18,006 bases of DNA from JAEZKC01 sp046538945 (lineage in GTDB: Bacteria > Fibrobacterota > Chitinivibrionia > Chitinivibrionales > Chitinispirillaceae): NCBI GenBank assembly GCA_046538945.1, contig JBKHHW010000055.1:1-18006 (forward strand), written 5' to 3'. Shown piece after piece: positions 1-6,668 of this stretch (position 1 is the stretch's first letter; each line of letters opens with the position of its first letter). Under the pieces are notes generated by a model. It saw only the letters and a program-made list of their open reading frames with translations, was not told where the DNA came from and did no database searches. The position numbers were made by a program, and so were the translations under genes.

Positions 1-50
1 ATCCTGAGTCCCGACATCGCAGACTTGTCGGGATCCTCCGTAGTCGAAGG
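1..50. repeat. Dispersed inverted-repeat element, copy A
   Basis: The 31-bp core (6-36) recurs without mismatch at 4397-4427. It forms a stem TCCCGACA (9-16) / TGTCGGGA (26-33) around a 9-nt loop. Similar flanks (ATCCTGAG at the left, a short TCGAAGG-like tail at the right) occur in both copies. The left edge may be cut by the start of the window. CTGAG/CGAAGG motifs of this kind are common in intergenic palindromic repeats of many bacteria, so a REP/MITE-like element is the likely class. That class assignment is inference. Confidence 0.75.
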
Positions 51-201
51 ATTTTTATTTTTGATTTTTGAAGTTAGATTTGTTGCGGCGATGGGGGGAG
101 CGAAGAATTCATGAGAAAGCTTAGGGAAAAGATAAGAATAGGGTTTCCCTCGTGAAGACCTCTGCTTAGAGGAGTCGGGCTCAGAAATTTTACAAACAAC
201 A

Positions 202-262
202 CCCGGGGGCTGCGCCGGAAGATCGGCTTACCCCGGGCGGTTACATTCCGGCCCGCTGGGCC
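202..262. repeat. GC-rich two-hairpin element (REP-like)
   Basis: Two adjacent hairpins are visible. The first pairs CCCGGGG (202-208) with CCCCGGG (231-237), with an inner GCCG/CGGC pair (214-217 with 224-227). The second pairs GGCCC (250-254) with GGGCC (258-262) around a 3-nt loop. The arrangement resembles the double-stem intergenic repeats known as REP/BIME-like units in many bacteria. Only one copy is present in this window, so the repeat status is inferred from its form. Confidence 0.4.
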
Positions 263-412
263 ACCATCCCATATCCGCCTCGTCTCTCTTTATTTCACAT
301 CAGAATTAATTTATACTAAGTACCGTCGTTGAGTTGTCCGCTGCCGGGAAAGGATCAACTCAGATGCAGCAAAAACCGGTAAAGCAAAAAGTGTAAAAAG
401 GAGTAACCGGAT

Positions 413-1558
413 ATGGAACGGTACAGATTTCTGCACATACTGGCATTCATGATCATTTTGACATCGAGTCTTTGCGCGCAATATATAAAGGTAGATATGG
501 CAAATGTGAGAGGCGCGCCTTCATCGGATGCATCAATTGTTGCGCGTCTACGCATGAATACCTCTGTGAATGCTGATAATTCGGAAGGGGAATGGCAGCG
601 GATAGCTGACGTGGCCTACGAGGGAAAGAAATACGATGTCAGTGGGTGGATTCACAATTCTTTACTCATTAGTAAACCAGTTGATGCTTCCTTAATAAAC
701 CGTGAACTGGAAAAGTGCACAACAATCAAGGATAGTATTCCATGGCTGGAGCGGCGCGCAGCCCTGGAACCGGATAATTCCTCAAACCTTGAAATGCTCA
801 GGGATGCATACGAAAGGAATGGAGAAAAGTCAAGATCTGAAGCAGTTGCTACCCTGATTCAGAAGAAAGAATCTGTTTTTCTTGCCTGTGACTTCGGAGC
901 CCGCGGTATCAACATACTGGGTGAGATAGATTCATCCAACAATTTCCATGCTCTGACGTGGAGAAAGCATAATCTACACCATGGATTTGATGACAAGGGG
1001 TGGGTGCCCAATGATACTTCCGATGAGCGGATCATGAAACGGGCATCTTCTCTTCGTATACAACTGTCCGGTTTATTCTGGCATGACCCGGACAAAAAAC
1101 GATACTACATCCCGCGAGTGGACCAGGCCCCTGCAGACTCGTTAATTCTATCGGGTCATAATGATCTTAACAATTACATTTCCGGACCAGATGCGCCTGT
1201 TTCGTTTTTCATACAGCTGCCTTCCGAATGGGCATCTGCAAAGAAGCTCCTTGCTTCATCCGAAATTATGGAAGTCGAAATCCCCCGTGACCGGATTACA
1301 CAGCTGGAAAAACAATGGAAAAAAGCCACTGAAATCCCGTATCTCGACGGAATTTCACACAGGCCGATTATTCAGCAGAGGTACGGTCCCTTCAGATTTG
1401 AGAGAATGGGTGATGGCTCGGCCTTTTATATTGTGGAATACACATGTGAACCCGTAAACGAAGACTTTACCTACGGACTGTATGGTTGGGATCTCTTCGT
1501 GCTGGATGGCGAAAAATCTGACTTTGTCAAATTATATGTAGAGGAGTGGGGTTCCTGA
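413..1558 (+). CDS. Secreted protein with bacterial SH3 domain, function unknown
   Basis: Encodes 381 residues. Residues 1-22 are a Sec signal peptide (basic start, hydrophobic core, SLCA then Gln at the likely cleavage site), so the protein should be exported. Residues about 24-90 resemble a bacterial SH3 (SH3b) domain: VRGAPSSDASIVARL followed by a W and a closing GWIHNSLL. Such domains usually bind peptidoglycan or other envelope partners. Residues about 95-150 look like one or two TPR-type helical pairs (WLERRAALEPDNSSNLEML). The remaining C-terminal 230 residues, rich in aromatic and charged residues, were not recognised. The ATG has a good Shine-Dalgarno AGGAG at 399-403. By eye the gene is more A/T-rich than its neighbours, which could mean a different origin. 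It stands alone: repeats lie on both sides, and the helicase downstream is about 230 bp away. Confidence 0.75.
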   Translation: MERYRFLHILAFMIILTSSLCAQYIKVDMANVRGAPSSDASIVARLRMNTSVNADNSEGEWQRIADVAYEGKKYDVSGWIHNSLLISKPVDASLINRELEKCTTIKDSIPWLERRAALEPDNSSNLEMLRDAYERNGEKSRSEAVATLIQKKESVFLACDFGARGINILGEIDSSNNFHALTWRKHNLHHGFDDKGWVPNDTSDERIMKRASSLRIQLSGLFWHDPDKKRYYIPRVDQAPADSLILSGHNDLNNYISGPDAPVSFFIQLPSEWASAKKLLASSEIMEVEIPRDRITQLEKQWKKATEIPYLDGISHRPIIQQRYGPFRFERMGDGSAFYIVEYTCEPVNEDFTYGLYGWDLFVLDGEKSDFVKLYVEEWGS

Positions 1559-1591
1559 TAATGATGATTTTTATGTCTGGGGCGCACGGTC

Positions 1592-1623
1592 CGGCAGGGA
1601 CGCACGGCCGTGCGTCCCTGCCG
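1592..1623. repeat. Perfect 32-bp palindrome without spacer
   Basis: The half-site CGGCAGGGACGCACGG (1592-1607) is followed directly by its exact reverse complement (1608-1623), giving a 16-bp stem with no spacer. No T-run follows on either strand, so it does not look like a standard intrinsic terminator, although it could still slow polymerase between the SH3 gene and the helicase gene. An additional GCGCACGG just upstream (1582-1589) partly repeats the inner arm. The form fits a REP/MITE-like palindromic unit. Confidence 0.8.
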
Positions 1624-1778
1624 AATGCGGAATTATTCGGATCTTTCTAACAAATATTCAATTCAGTGTTGAGAATATATTTATTTTAATACCGTATACA
1701 ACGGTTAAGATGTTTTCAGTACAGCCCTCAGCTTCGAGCTGCACTCCCCAAACACCTTCCATACTTTTCATTTTACTC

Positions 1779-1792
1779 AGGAGTTTATTATT
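1779..1792 (+). promoter_or_regulatory. Shine-Dalgarno and ATT start context for the RNA helicase
   Basis: AGGAG at 1779-1783 lies 6 nt before an ATT codon at 1790 (3 nt before another ATT at 1787) and 21 nt before the first conventional start, TTG at 1805. No ATG or GTG exists in this frame between the upstream stop TAA (1706-1708) and 1805. The ribosome-binding site and the conserved protein sequence both point to an ATT start. Confidence 0.55.
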
Positions 1793-3091
1793 TACTTCAG
1801 TGACTTGTCTCTACACCCCTCCATTTTGCAAGCGGTTACCGACGAAGGGTACCTGACACCGACCCCGATCCAGCAGCAGGCAATTCCGCCTGTATTAAAG
1901 GGAAAAGACCTTCTGGGAATCGCCCAGACCGGCACCGGCAAAACGGCTGCATTCGCCCTGCCGATTCTCAACCGCCTCGCCTCAGACAAACAGGGGCTCA
2001 AGAGCAAATCAGCCCGGGTACTCGTGCTCGCTCCCACCCGCGAACTCGCCATACAGGTGGCGCAGAGCTTTGAAGACTACGGTACCTACCTCAATCTCAG
2101 CACGGTCTGCATCTATGGAGGAGTATCCGACCAGCCTCAGAAAAAAGCTCTCGCCAGGGGTGCGGATATCCTGGTTGCCACACCGGGGCGGTTGCTCGAT
2201 CTTCTGGGTCAGGGCGCTCTTACTCTGAGGTCGCTGGGCATTTTCGTTCTCGATGAAGCGGACAGGATGCTCGATATGGGTTTTATCCATGATATACGTA
2301 AAATCGTGGCGTTGCTTCCCCCGGTTCGCCAGAATCTGTTCTTTTCCGCAACGATGCCTGATGACATCGCGATGCTTGCGGCGAAAATCCTTCACAAACC
2401 GGTACGTGTCGAAGTCACCCCTGCATCGACTCCTATAGAAATTATCGATCAGGTGGTGTATTCCACCGAGAAAAGAGCCAAGCTTAAACTGCTCACGGCG
2501 CTTCTCAAGGATGCCGATATCACCCGCGCGCTGGTCTTCACCCGCACCAAGCACGGCGCCAATAAAGTGTGCCAGAACCTTCAGAAGATCGGAATCGATG
2601 CTGCGGCGATCCACGGCAACAAGTCCCAGACCCGGCGCCAGGAAGCTCTGAGAGGCTTTCAGGAGGGTACTTTGAGGGTGCTGGTTGCAACAGACATTGC
2701 CGCCCGGGGTATTGATGTGGACATGGTGAGCCACGTCTTCAACTACGACCTTCCCGAGGTGCCCGAAACGTACGTGCACCGCATCGGCCGCACCGCCCGC
2801 GCCGGGGAGTCCGGAACAGCGATAAGCTTCTGCGCCGAGGATGAGCTCAAGTATCTCAGCGCGATCGATCGGCTGATTCCAAAGAAGATCCCCCGGGGTG
2901 ATACAAATGCGGTTATGAAGGCCGCGGGTATCAGTCTGGAAACTGCTCCCGTGGCAAACCGGTCCGAACGCTCACGCAGGGATAAACCGTACGGCGGCGA
3001 CCGTAAGGGTCCGGGGCCGGAAAAAGCGTGGAGGTTTCAGGGGTTCGGCAGGGCGGGAACATCCCGGGGAAGGAAAGAAGCGCGAAAATAG
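1790..3091 (+). CDS. rhlE: DEAD-box ATP-dependent RNA helicase, RhlE type
   Basis: ATP-dependent RNA unwinding enzyme of the cytoplasm; RhlE-type proteins act in ribosome assembly and RNA turnover. All superfamily-2 motifs are present (numbers from the TTG at 1805): Q motif GYLTPTPIQ (15-23), motif I AQTGTGKT (40-47), PTREL (77-81), TPGR (126-129), DEAD (150-153), SAT (181-183), VATDIAARGID (294-304) and HRIGRTARAG (325-334). A short basic, Gly/Arg-rich tail follows from about 380, typical of RhlE and likely to bind RNA. The conserved aromatic residue 17 positions before the Q motif is Phe encoded at 1796-1798, upstream of the TTG. The true protein therefore starts earlier, most likely at ATT 1790 (433 residues) or ATT 1787. 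Convergent with the PRPP-synthetase-like gene; no clear terminator between them. Confidence 0.95.
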   Translation: MYFSDLSLHPSILQAVTDEGYLTPTPIQQQAIPPVLKGKDLLGIAQTGTGKTAAFALPILNRLASDKQGLKSKSARVLVLAPTRELAIQVAQSFEDYGTYLNLSTVCIYGGVSDQPQKKALARGADILVATPGRLLDLLGQGALTLRSLGIFVLDEADRMLDMGFIHDIRKIVALLPPVRQNLFFSATMPDDIAMLAAKILHKPVRVEVTPASTPIEIIDQVVYSTEKRAKLKLLTALLKDADITRALVFTRTKHGANKVCQNLQKIGIDAAAIHGNKSQTRRQEALRGFQEGTLRVLVATDIAARGIDVDMVSHVFNYDLPEVPETYVHRIGRTARAGESGTAISFCAEDELKYLSAIDRLIPKKIPRGDTNAVMKAAGISLETAPVANRSERSRRDKPYGGDRKGPGPEKAWRFQGFGRAGTSRGRKEARK

Positions 3092-3141
3092 GGGAGGAGA
3101 CGGGGACATTGAACCTTTAACTCTGAACCCTTAACGTTCCT

Positions 3142-4245
3142 TTACTGAAAAATCGCACTGATAGACTGATTATAGTGCAGCCGGTTGATTGTGGCTGCGA
3201 AAAGCTGCGCGAGGGAGTGCACCTTGATGAAGTCGAGATCCAGGATCGCTTGGCTCTGTGGAATGGAATCGGTGGTATGAAGCTCCTTTAGGCCGTAGTT
3301 TTCGTGAGCCTCGACCAGCGCGGGGATATACTTCTCCATGAGCTTGTTGTGGCTTATCACCGCGTAAATCTCCTCCACTCCGTAACTTGTATGAAGAGAC
3401 TTGACCGCGTTTATAAGTGAAGAACCGGTCACCGTTTCATCATCGGTCACTATCGCCGCTTTCTTCCCCTTGAGATCCCCGATTATTCCCAGAAAATCGG
3501 CTTTGTCCTTACCCGGACGGTACTTGTTGGCGATGGCGTAGGGAATATCCATGGCATCTGAGTAGTGCATGGTGAATTTGGTTCCACCCGCATCTGTGGA
3601 AACCGCGATCACATCGCCCCTTCCCTTGAATTCGGAGAAAAGATCCACCGCCAGATCCAGTCCGCTGAGTGCGACGAGCATCATTTCCGGTTCGTAGGAC
3701 CCGTAAAGAGACAGGGTGTGGGGGTGGTAGGTGAGGTGCGCGTGAGCCCCGGCCACCTTGAGCTGATCCGCAAACAGGCTCGCCAGAGTGGCTTCGCGGG
3801 TCATGAACGTGGGCTTGTCCTGACGGGAGTAGGGGGTATAAGGGGTCACCACGGTAATGCTGCGGGCCCGGTGAGCCCGCAGGGTCCGGACCACCTGAAG
3901 CAGCTGCTGGATATTGTCGTTTACGGTGAATCCGGTGTGTTTTTCATGAGCGCACTGGAACACGAACGCATTCGATCCGGCCACATGCTGGTGAAGTCTG
4001 GGGCAGGTCTCCTGATCGGCGAAAACGGTGGTGACAGGTTTCTCCTCCGTTCCCAGCAGCGGTATCCGGCAGTGCTCGCTGTAGTGCTCCCTGAGCATCG
4101 CCTCGTACTCTGCTTTCACACTGCGGGCAAGCTGGATTCCTGCGTTGCAGGCGGCAAAGAGAAGCCAACCGTTAGGCCCGGTCAGCTGTTTCTGCTTAAC
4201 CTGGTCGAAATCTTCAGGGGTGACAAAGCTTTCGTGTCGGATCAT
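3142..4245 (-). CDS. Divergent ribose-phosphate pyrophosphokinase (PRPP synthetase family)
   Basis: Predicted to make phosphoribosyl pyrophosphate from ribose 5-phosphate and ATP in the cytoplasm. Family landmarks (367 residues from the ATG at 4245): FADQE (75-79), NDNIQQLL (109-116), PYTPYSRQDK (135-144), TREA (149-152), HPH (164-166, where classical enzymes have DLHADQ), STDAGGTK (206-213, matching the usual SPDxGG), and a ribose-phosphate loop VTDDETVTGSS (266-276, matching DDxxxTGxT). It is about 50 residues longer than typical 315-residue enzymes, and the catalytic flexible loop usually containing KRR is KYRPGKDK (231-238). It may thus be a non-classical PRPP synthetase or a relative with another substrate. 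The ATG at 4245 is preceded by GGTGGA; an in-frame ATG 37 codons further upstream would add a tail with no family resemblance and is disfavoured. Downstream of prmA on the same strand, with a repeat in the gap. Confidence 0.8.
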   Translation of the reverse strand: MIRHESFVTPEDFDQVKQKQLTGPNGWLLFAACNAGIQLARSVKAEYEAMLREHYSEHCRIPLLGTEEKPVTTVFADQETCPRLHQHVAGSNAFVFQCAHEKHTGFTVNDNIQQLLQVVRTLRAHRARSITVVTPYTPYSRQDKPTFMTREATLASLFADQLKVAGAHAHLTYHPHTLSLYGSYEPEMMLVALSGLDLAVDLFSEFKGRGDVIAVSTDAGGTKFTMHYSDAMDIPYAIANKYRPGKDKADFLGIIGDLKGKKAAIVTDDETVTGSSLINAVKSLHTSYGVEEIYAVISHNKLMEKYIPALVEAHENYGLKELHTTDSIPQSQAILDLDFIKVHSLAQLFAATINRLHYNQSISAIFQ

Positions 4246-4262
4246 TGGTATCCACCGATTTA

Positions 4263-4286
4263 GATTTTTGAAGAATGATTTTTGAA
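4263..4286. repeat. Two direct copies of GATTTTTGAA
   Basis: GATTTTTGAA occurs at 4263-4272 and 4277-4286, separated by GAAT, directly upstream of the PRPP-synthetase-like gene (which is read on the minus strand). A third copy lies at 63-72, next to copy A of the dispersed repeat. The motif is A/T-rich and could be low-complexity filler, but it accompanies both copies of the dispersed repeat. Confidence 0.5.
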
Positions 4287-4368
4287 TTAACCCTCCCTTT
4301 CGGTCGGGGTTTTGCCTGGGGTCATCTAAAGCCATACTATCGCATTCAACCGCCACTGCCCTCCGCTC

Positions 4369-4441
4369 ATCCTGAGCGTGCTGAGCTTGCCGAAGTGAGT
4401 CCCGACATCGCAGACTTGTCGGGATCCATCGTAATTGAAGG
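4369..4441. repeat. Dispersed inverted-repeat element, copy B (longer form)
   Basis: Shares the identical 31-bp core (4397-4427) with copy A at 6-36. Here the left flank ATCCTGAG (4369-4376) is separated from TCCCGACA by an extra 23 bp (4377-4399) that itself ends in GAG, so copy B could be the full form and copy A a deletion product between short GAG repeats. It lies between the stop of prmA and the start of the PRPP-synthetase-like gene; its hairpin has no T-run, so it is not a typical terminator. Confidence 0.75.
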
Positions 4442-4457
4442 GTAATTCCGCCCTCAA

Positions 4458-5300
4458 CTACCCCTTAACGAACCTTCCGCACCACCACTCGTTCTCTGTC
4501 TGAACCCCCGCAAGCTTCAATCCAAACTCCCGCGCCTTCGAAACCACCTCATCCTGCTCGCTTGTAAGTATGCCCGACCAGATAAGCTGTCCCCCTTCTT
4601 GCAATATAAGGGAAACCCGACCCAGAAGCGGTTCCGATTCGGTAGAGAGCATATTCATCACCACTGTATCGAAAGAAGCATTACTTTTTAAACTGTCCAG
4701 GGTGCCGACAGTGAAAGCCACTTTGCCCGATGGCGGGTTGTCCCGCTTGTTTTCCGCCAGATTCTCCCTGCAGTCCTGATCGATCTCCACCCCCAGAGAA
4801 AATGCGCTCCCCATGTAATCCGCAATGAAGCACAGCACTCCCGATCCGGTGCCGATATCGAGCAGCCGCTTGCGGTCTATCTGCTCTCTGCTGCTGATGA
4901 GTTCTCTTGCGGCAAGCCGGGTAGTTTCGTGGTGGCCTGTACCGAATGCCATCTTGGGCTCGATCTTTATCCAGATGCTCCGGTCTTCCTGAGGTGGTTC
5001 AAGCCACAGGGGAGAGACCCACACGCCGGGAGCGATCTGCGCCGGTTCCATCGATTCGCGCCACCTGGCATTCCAGTCCTGGTCCTCTATGAACTCTATT
5101 TGGGACTGGGCTGACAGCATCGAACTGAAGGAAGCCCGGGCTGCTTCGGCCTCCTGCTGCTGACCAAAGTAAAATCCCAGCTCTATTCCCTGTTGGCCCT
5201 GTCTCTCCACGCATCCGTTCATTCCGTGGCTGTAACCGATGGCGTTGGCGATTTCACGCTGTTCTTCGGTGATGGTGACGTAGAGGCAATAGGCTGGCAT
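4458..5300 (-). CDS. prmA: Ribosomal protein L11 methyltransferase
   Basis: S-adenosylmethionine-dependent methyltransferase of the PrmA family, which trimethylates ribosomal protein L11. The 280 residues match the family length (about 290). The N-terminal 90 residues fit the L11-recognition domain, including WNARWRESMEP (76-86). The linker and entrance segment AFGTGHHETT (118-127) is the PrmA hallmark. The SAM-binding glycine motif is LLDIGTGSG (146-154), followed by the acidic GVEID (170-174). The NML at 206-208 replaces the NIL-type catalytic-domain motif. Its ATG follows a weak GAGA ribosome site. It lies 93 bp after thiC on the same strand, but the thiC terminator falls in that gap and leaves almost no room for a separate promoter, so expression may depend on read-through. 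Confidence 0.9.
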   Translation of the reverse strand: MPAYCLYVTITEEQREIANAIGYSHGMNGCVERQGQQGIELGFYFGQQQEAEAARASFSSMLSAQSQIEFIEDQDWNARWRESMEPAQIAPGVWVSPLWLEPPQEDRSIWIKIEPKMAFGTGHHETTRLAARELISSREQIDRKRLLDIGTGSGVLCFIADYMGSAFSLGVEIDQDCRENLAENKRDNPPSGKVAFTVGTLDSLKSNASFDTVVMNMLSTESEPLLGRVSLILQEGGQLIWSGILTSEQDEVVSKAREFGLKLAGVQTENEWWCGRFVKG

Positions 5301-5336
5301 TTAAAGTTCTCTTTTTGAAGGGTTTATCAGAATAGC

Positions 5337-5378
5337 AAAAAGGGCCGATGCAACTCAGGAACAGTTGGCATCGACCCT
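5337..5378 (-). terminator. Intrinsic terminator of thiC
   Basis: Read on the minus strand, AGGGTCGATGCCAACT pairs with AGTTGCATCGGCCCT around a 7-nt loop (5341-5378), with one mismatch and one bulge, and is followed at once by TTTT (5340-5337). It sits 15 bp past the thiC stop codon. This is a standard rho-independent terminator structure. Confidence 0.8.
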
Positions 5379-5393
5379 GTTTTCGCCTGATTG

Positions 5394-6668
5394 TCAGTTT
5401 ACGGCCTTAGATCTCTTGATGGCACAGAACTCCCCGCACATGCTGCAGAGTTCCTTTTCGGTGGGAGGGAGCGATTCCCGGTAAGTTCTGGCCTTATCCG
5501 GATCGACACAGAGAGAGATCATCTTGTCCCAGTCGAGATCGATTTTTGCCCTGGAAATATCGTGATCCCACTGAATTGCACCCGGGTGCCCTTTGGCCAC
5601 ATCCGCGGCATGGGCTGCAATTTTTGAAGCGATCACACCTTCCCGCACATCCTCAAGAGACGGTAGTCGAAGGTGTTCAGCGGGGGTCACATAGCAGAGA
5701 AAATCCGCTCCCGCCATGCCCGCGACAGCTCCGCCGATCGCGGCGGTGATGTGATCGTATCCGGGGGAGATGTCGGTCACAAGAGGACCAAGCACATAGA
5801 ACGGGGCACCGTTGCAGAGAGTTTTCTGGATCTGCATATTGGTGACTACCTGATTGAGCGGCACGTGTCCCGGTCCCTCCACGAACACGCCCACGTTTTT
5901 CTCCCGGGCCCGTTTCACCAGGTCTCCCAGTATAATAAGCTCCTCAATCTGCACCCGGTCGGTGGCATCGTAGAGCGCGCCGGGTCTGAAACCGTCCCCG
6001 AGGCTGACCGCCACATCGTATTCTGCGCATATCTCCAGAAGCCTGTCGTACTGTTCGTAGAGTGGGTTTTCTTTTCCGTTGTGATGAATCCACTCCATGA
6101 TGATCGTGCCGCCCCGGCTCGTGGCTCCGGCGAGGCGTTTGACTTCTTTGAAGCGGGATACCGACTGGCGGGTGACGCCGCAGTGAAGAGTGAGAAAGTC
6201 CACTCCCTGCTCACAGTGCTGCTCGATGAGGCCGAACATGTCATCGGCGGTGAGCTCGAGAACCGATTTACTGTTCTGACCGGCGAAGATGGCCATTTCG
6301 TAGAGTGGTACCGTGCCGATGGCCACGGGGCAGTCCCTGAGCAGTGCCTTGCGGATGCCGGGCAGGTCACCGGCGGTGGAGAGGTCCATGATGGCGTCGG
6401 CCCCGTGTTTGACCGCCACTTTCATTTTAGTCAGTTCCTCGTTGATATCACTTTTGGAGGAGGAAGTGCCTATGTTGGCATTGATTTTGATGGATGTATT
6501 AGTGCCGATCGGAAGTGGGTCGATGGATCTGAGGCGGTTTTTGACCAGCACAATGGTACCGTCGGCCATGCCCTGGCGAATCTGTTCAGCTGTCAGCTGC
6601 TCTTTTTCTGCTGCACGCTGCATTTCGTCAGTGATGATACCGGCTTTGGCTTGTTCAACCCTTGTCAT
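5394..6668 (-). CDS. thiC: Phosphomethylpyrimidine synthase (thiamine biosynthesis)
   Basis: Radical-SAM-type enzyme of the cytoplasm that rearranges aminoimidazole ribotide into hydroxymethylpyrimidine phosphate, the pyrimidine precursor of thiamine. The 424 residues match the short ThiC form, lacking the extra N-terminal domain of E. coli-type enzymes. Recognisable segments are the N-terminal MTRVEQAKAGIITDEM, IGTNTSIKINANIGTSS, HGADAIMDLSTAGD, IGTVPLYE and VEGPGHVP. The C-terminal cluster-binding cysteines are C408, C411 and C415 (CSMCGEFC), which is CX2CX3C rather than the CX2CX4C usually quoted. The chosen ATG at 6668 has GGAG ten bases upstream and matches family N-termini; a GTG at 6719 would add 17 residues with no family resemblance. 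No TPP-riboswitch sequence could be recognised in the leader. Ends at a clear terminator. Confidence 0.95.
   Translation of the reverse strand: MTRVEQAKAGIITDEMQRAAEKEQLTAEQIRQGMADGTIVLVKNRLRSIDPLPIGTNTSIKINANIGTSSSKSDINEELTKMKVAVKHGADAIMDLSTAGDLPGIRKALLRDCPVAIGTVPLYEMAIFAGQNSKSVLELTADDMFGLIEQHCEQGVDFLTLHCGVTRQSVSRFKEVKRLAGATSRGGTIIMEWIHHNGKENPLYEQYDRLLEICAEYDVAVSLGDGFRPGALYDATDRVQIEELIILGDLVKRAREKNVGVFVEGPGHVPLNQVVTNMQIQKTLCNGAPFYVLGPLVTDISPGYDHITAAIGGAVAGMAGADFLCYVTPAEHLRLPSLEDVREGVIASKIAAHAADVAKGHPGAIQWDHDISRAKIDLDWDKMISLCVDPDKARTYRESLPPTEKELCSMCGEFCAIKRSKAVN

Larger units (their letters stand above)
1..412. other. Non-coding leader region with several palindromes
   Basis: No convincing gene was found in these 412 bases. 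They hold, in order: one copy of a dispersed inverted-repeat element (6-36); an A/T-rich patch (50-80); a possible hairpin with 7-bp arms AGGGAAA/TTTCCCT (123-129 with 144-150); a small hairpin CCTCT-GCTT-AGAGG (159-172); and a GC-rich two-hairpin element (202-262). None of the hairpins is followed by a clean T-run, so they read as repeats rather than intrinsic terminators. A TATACT hexamer at 312-317 could be a -10 box for the SH3 gene at 413, but no good -35 box lies at the right distance. The region may be the downstream flank of a gene left of the window. Confidence 0.6.

Noticed and set aside
2009..2779. Long minus-strand open frame (256 codons)
   Set aside because: It lies antisense to the helicase motifs and its translation resembles no family; a shadow of the real gene.
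3110..3136. Tandem GAACCTTTAAC-like repeat between convergent genes as a terminator
   Set aside because: The two units are only imperfect direct repeats and form no stable hairpin with a T-run.
3565..4263. Plus-strand open frame (232 codons)
   Set aside because: Antisense to the PRPP-synthetase-like gene, with no recognisable domain.
4246..4356. 37-residue N-terminal extension of the PRPP-synthetase-like protein
   Set aside because: It would be encoded by repeat-like A/T-rich DNA, and ATG 4245 has GGTGGA in front and matches where family homology begins.
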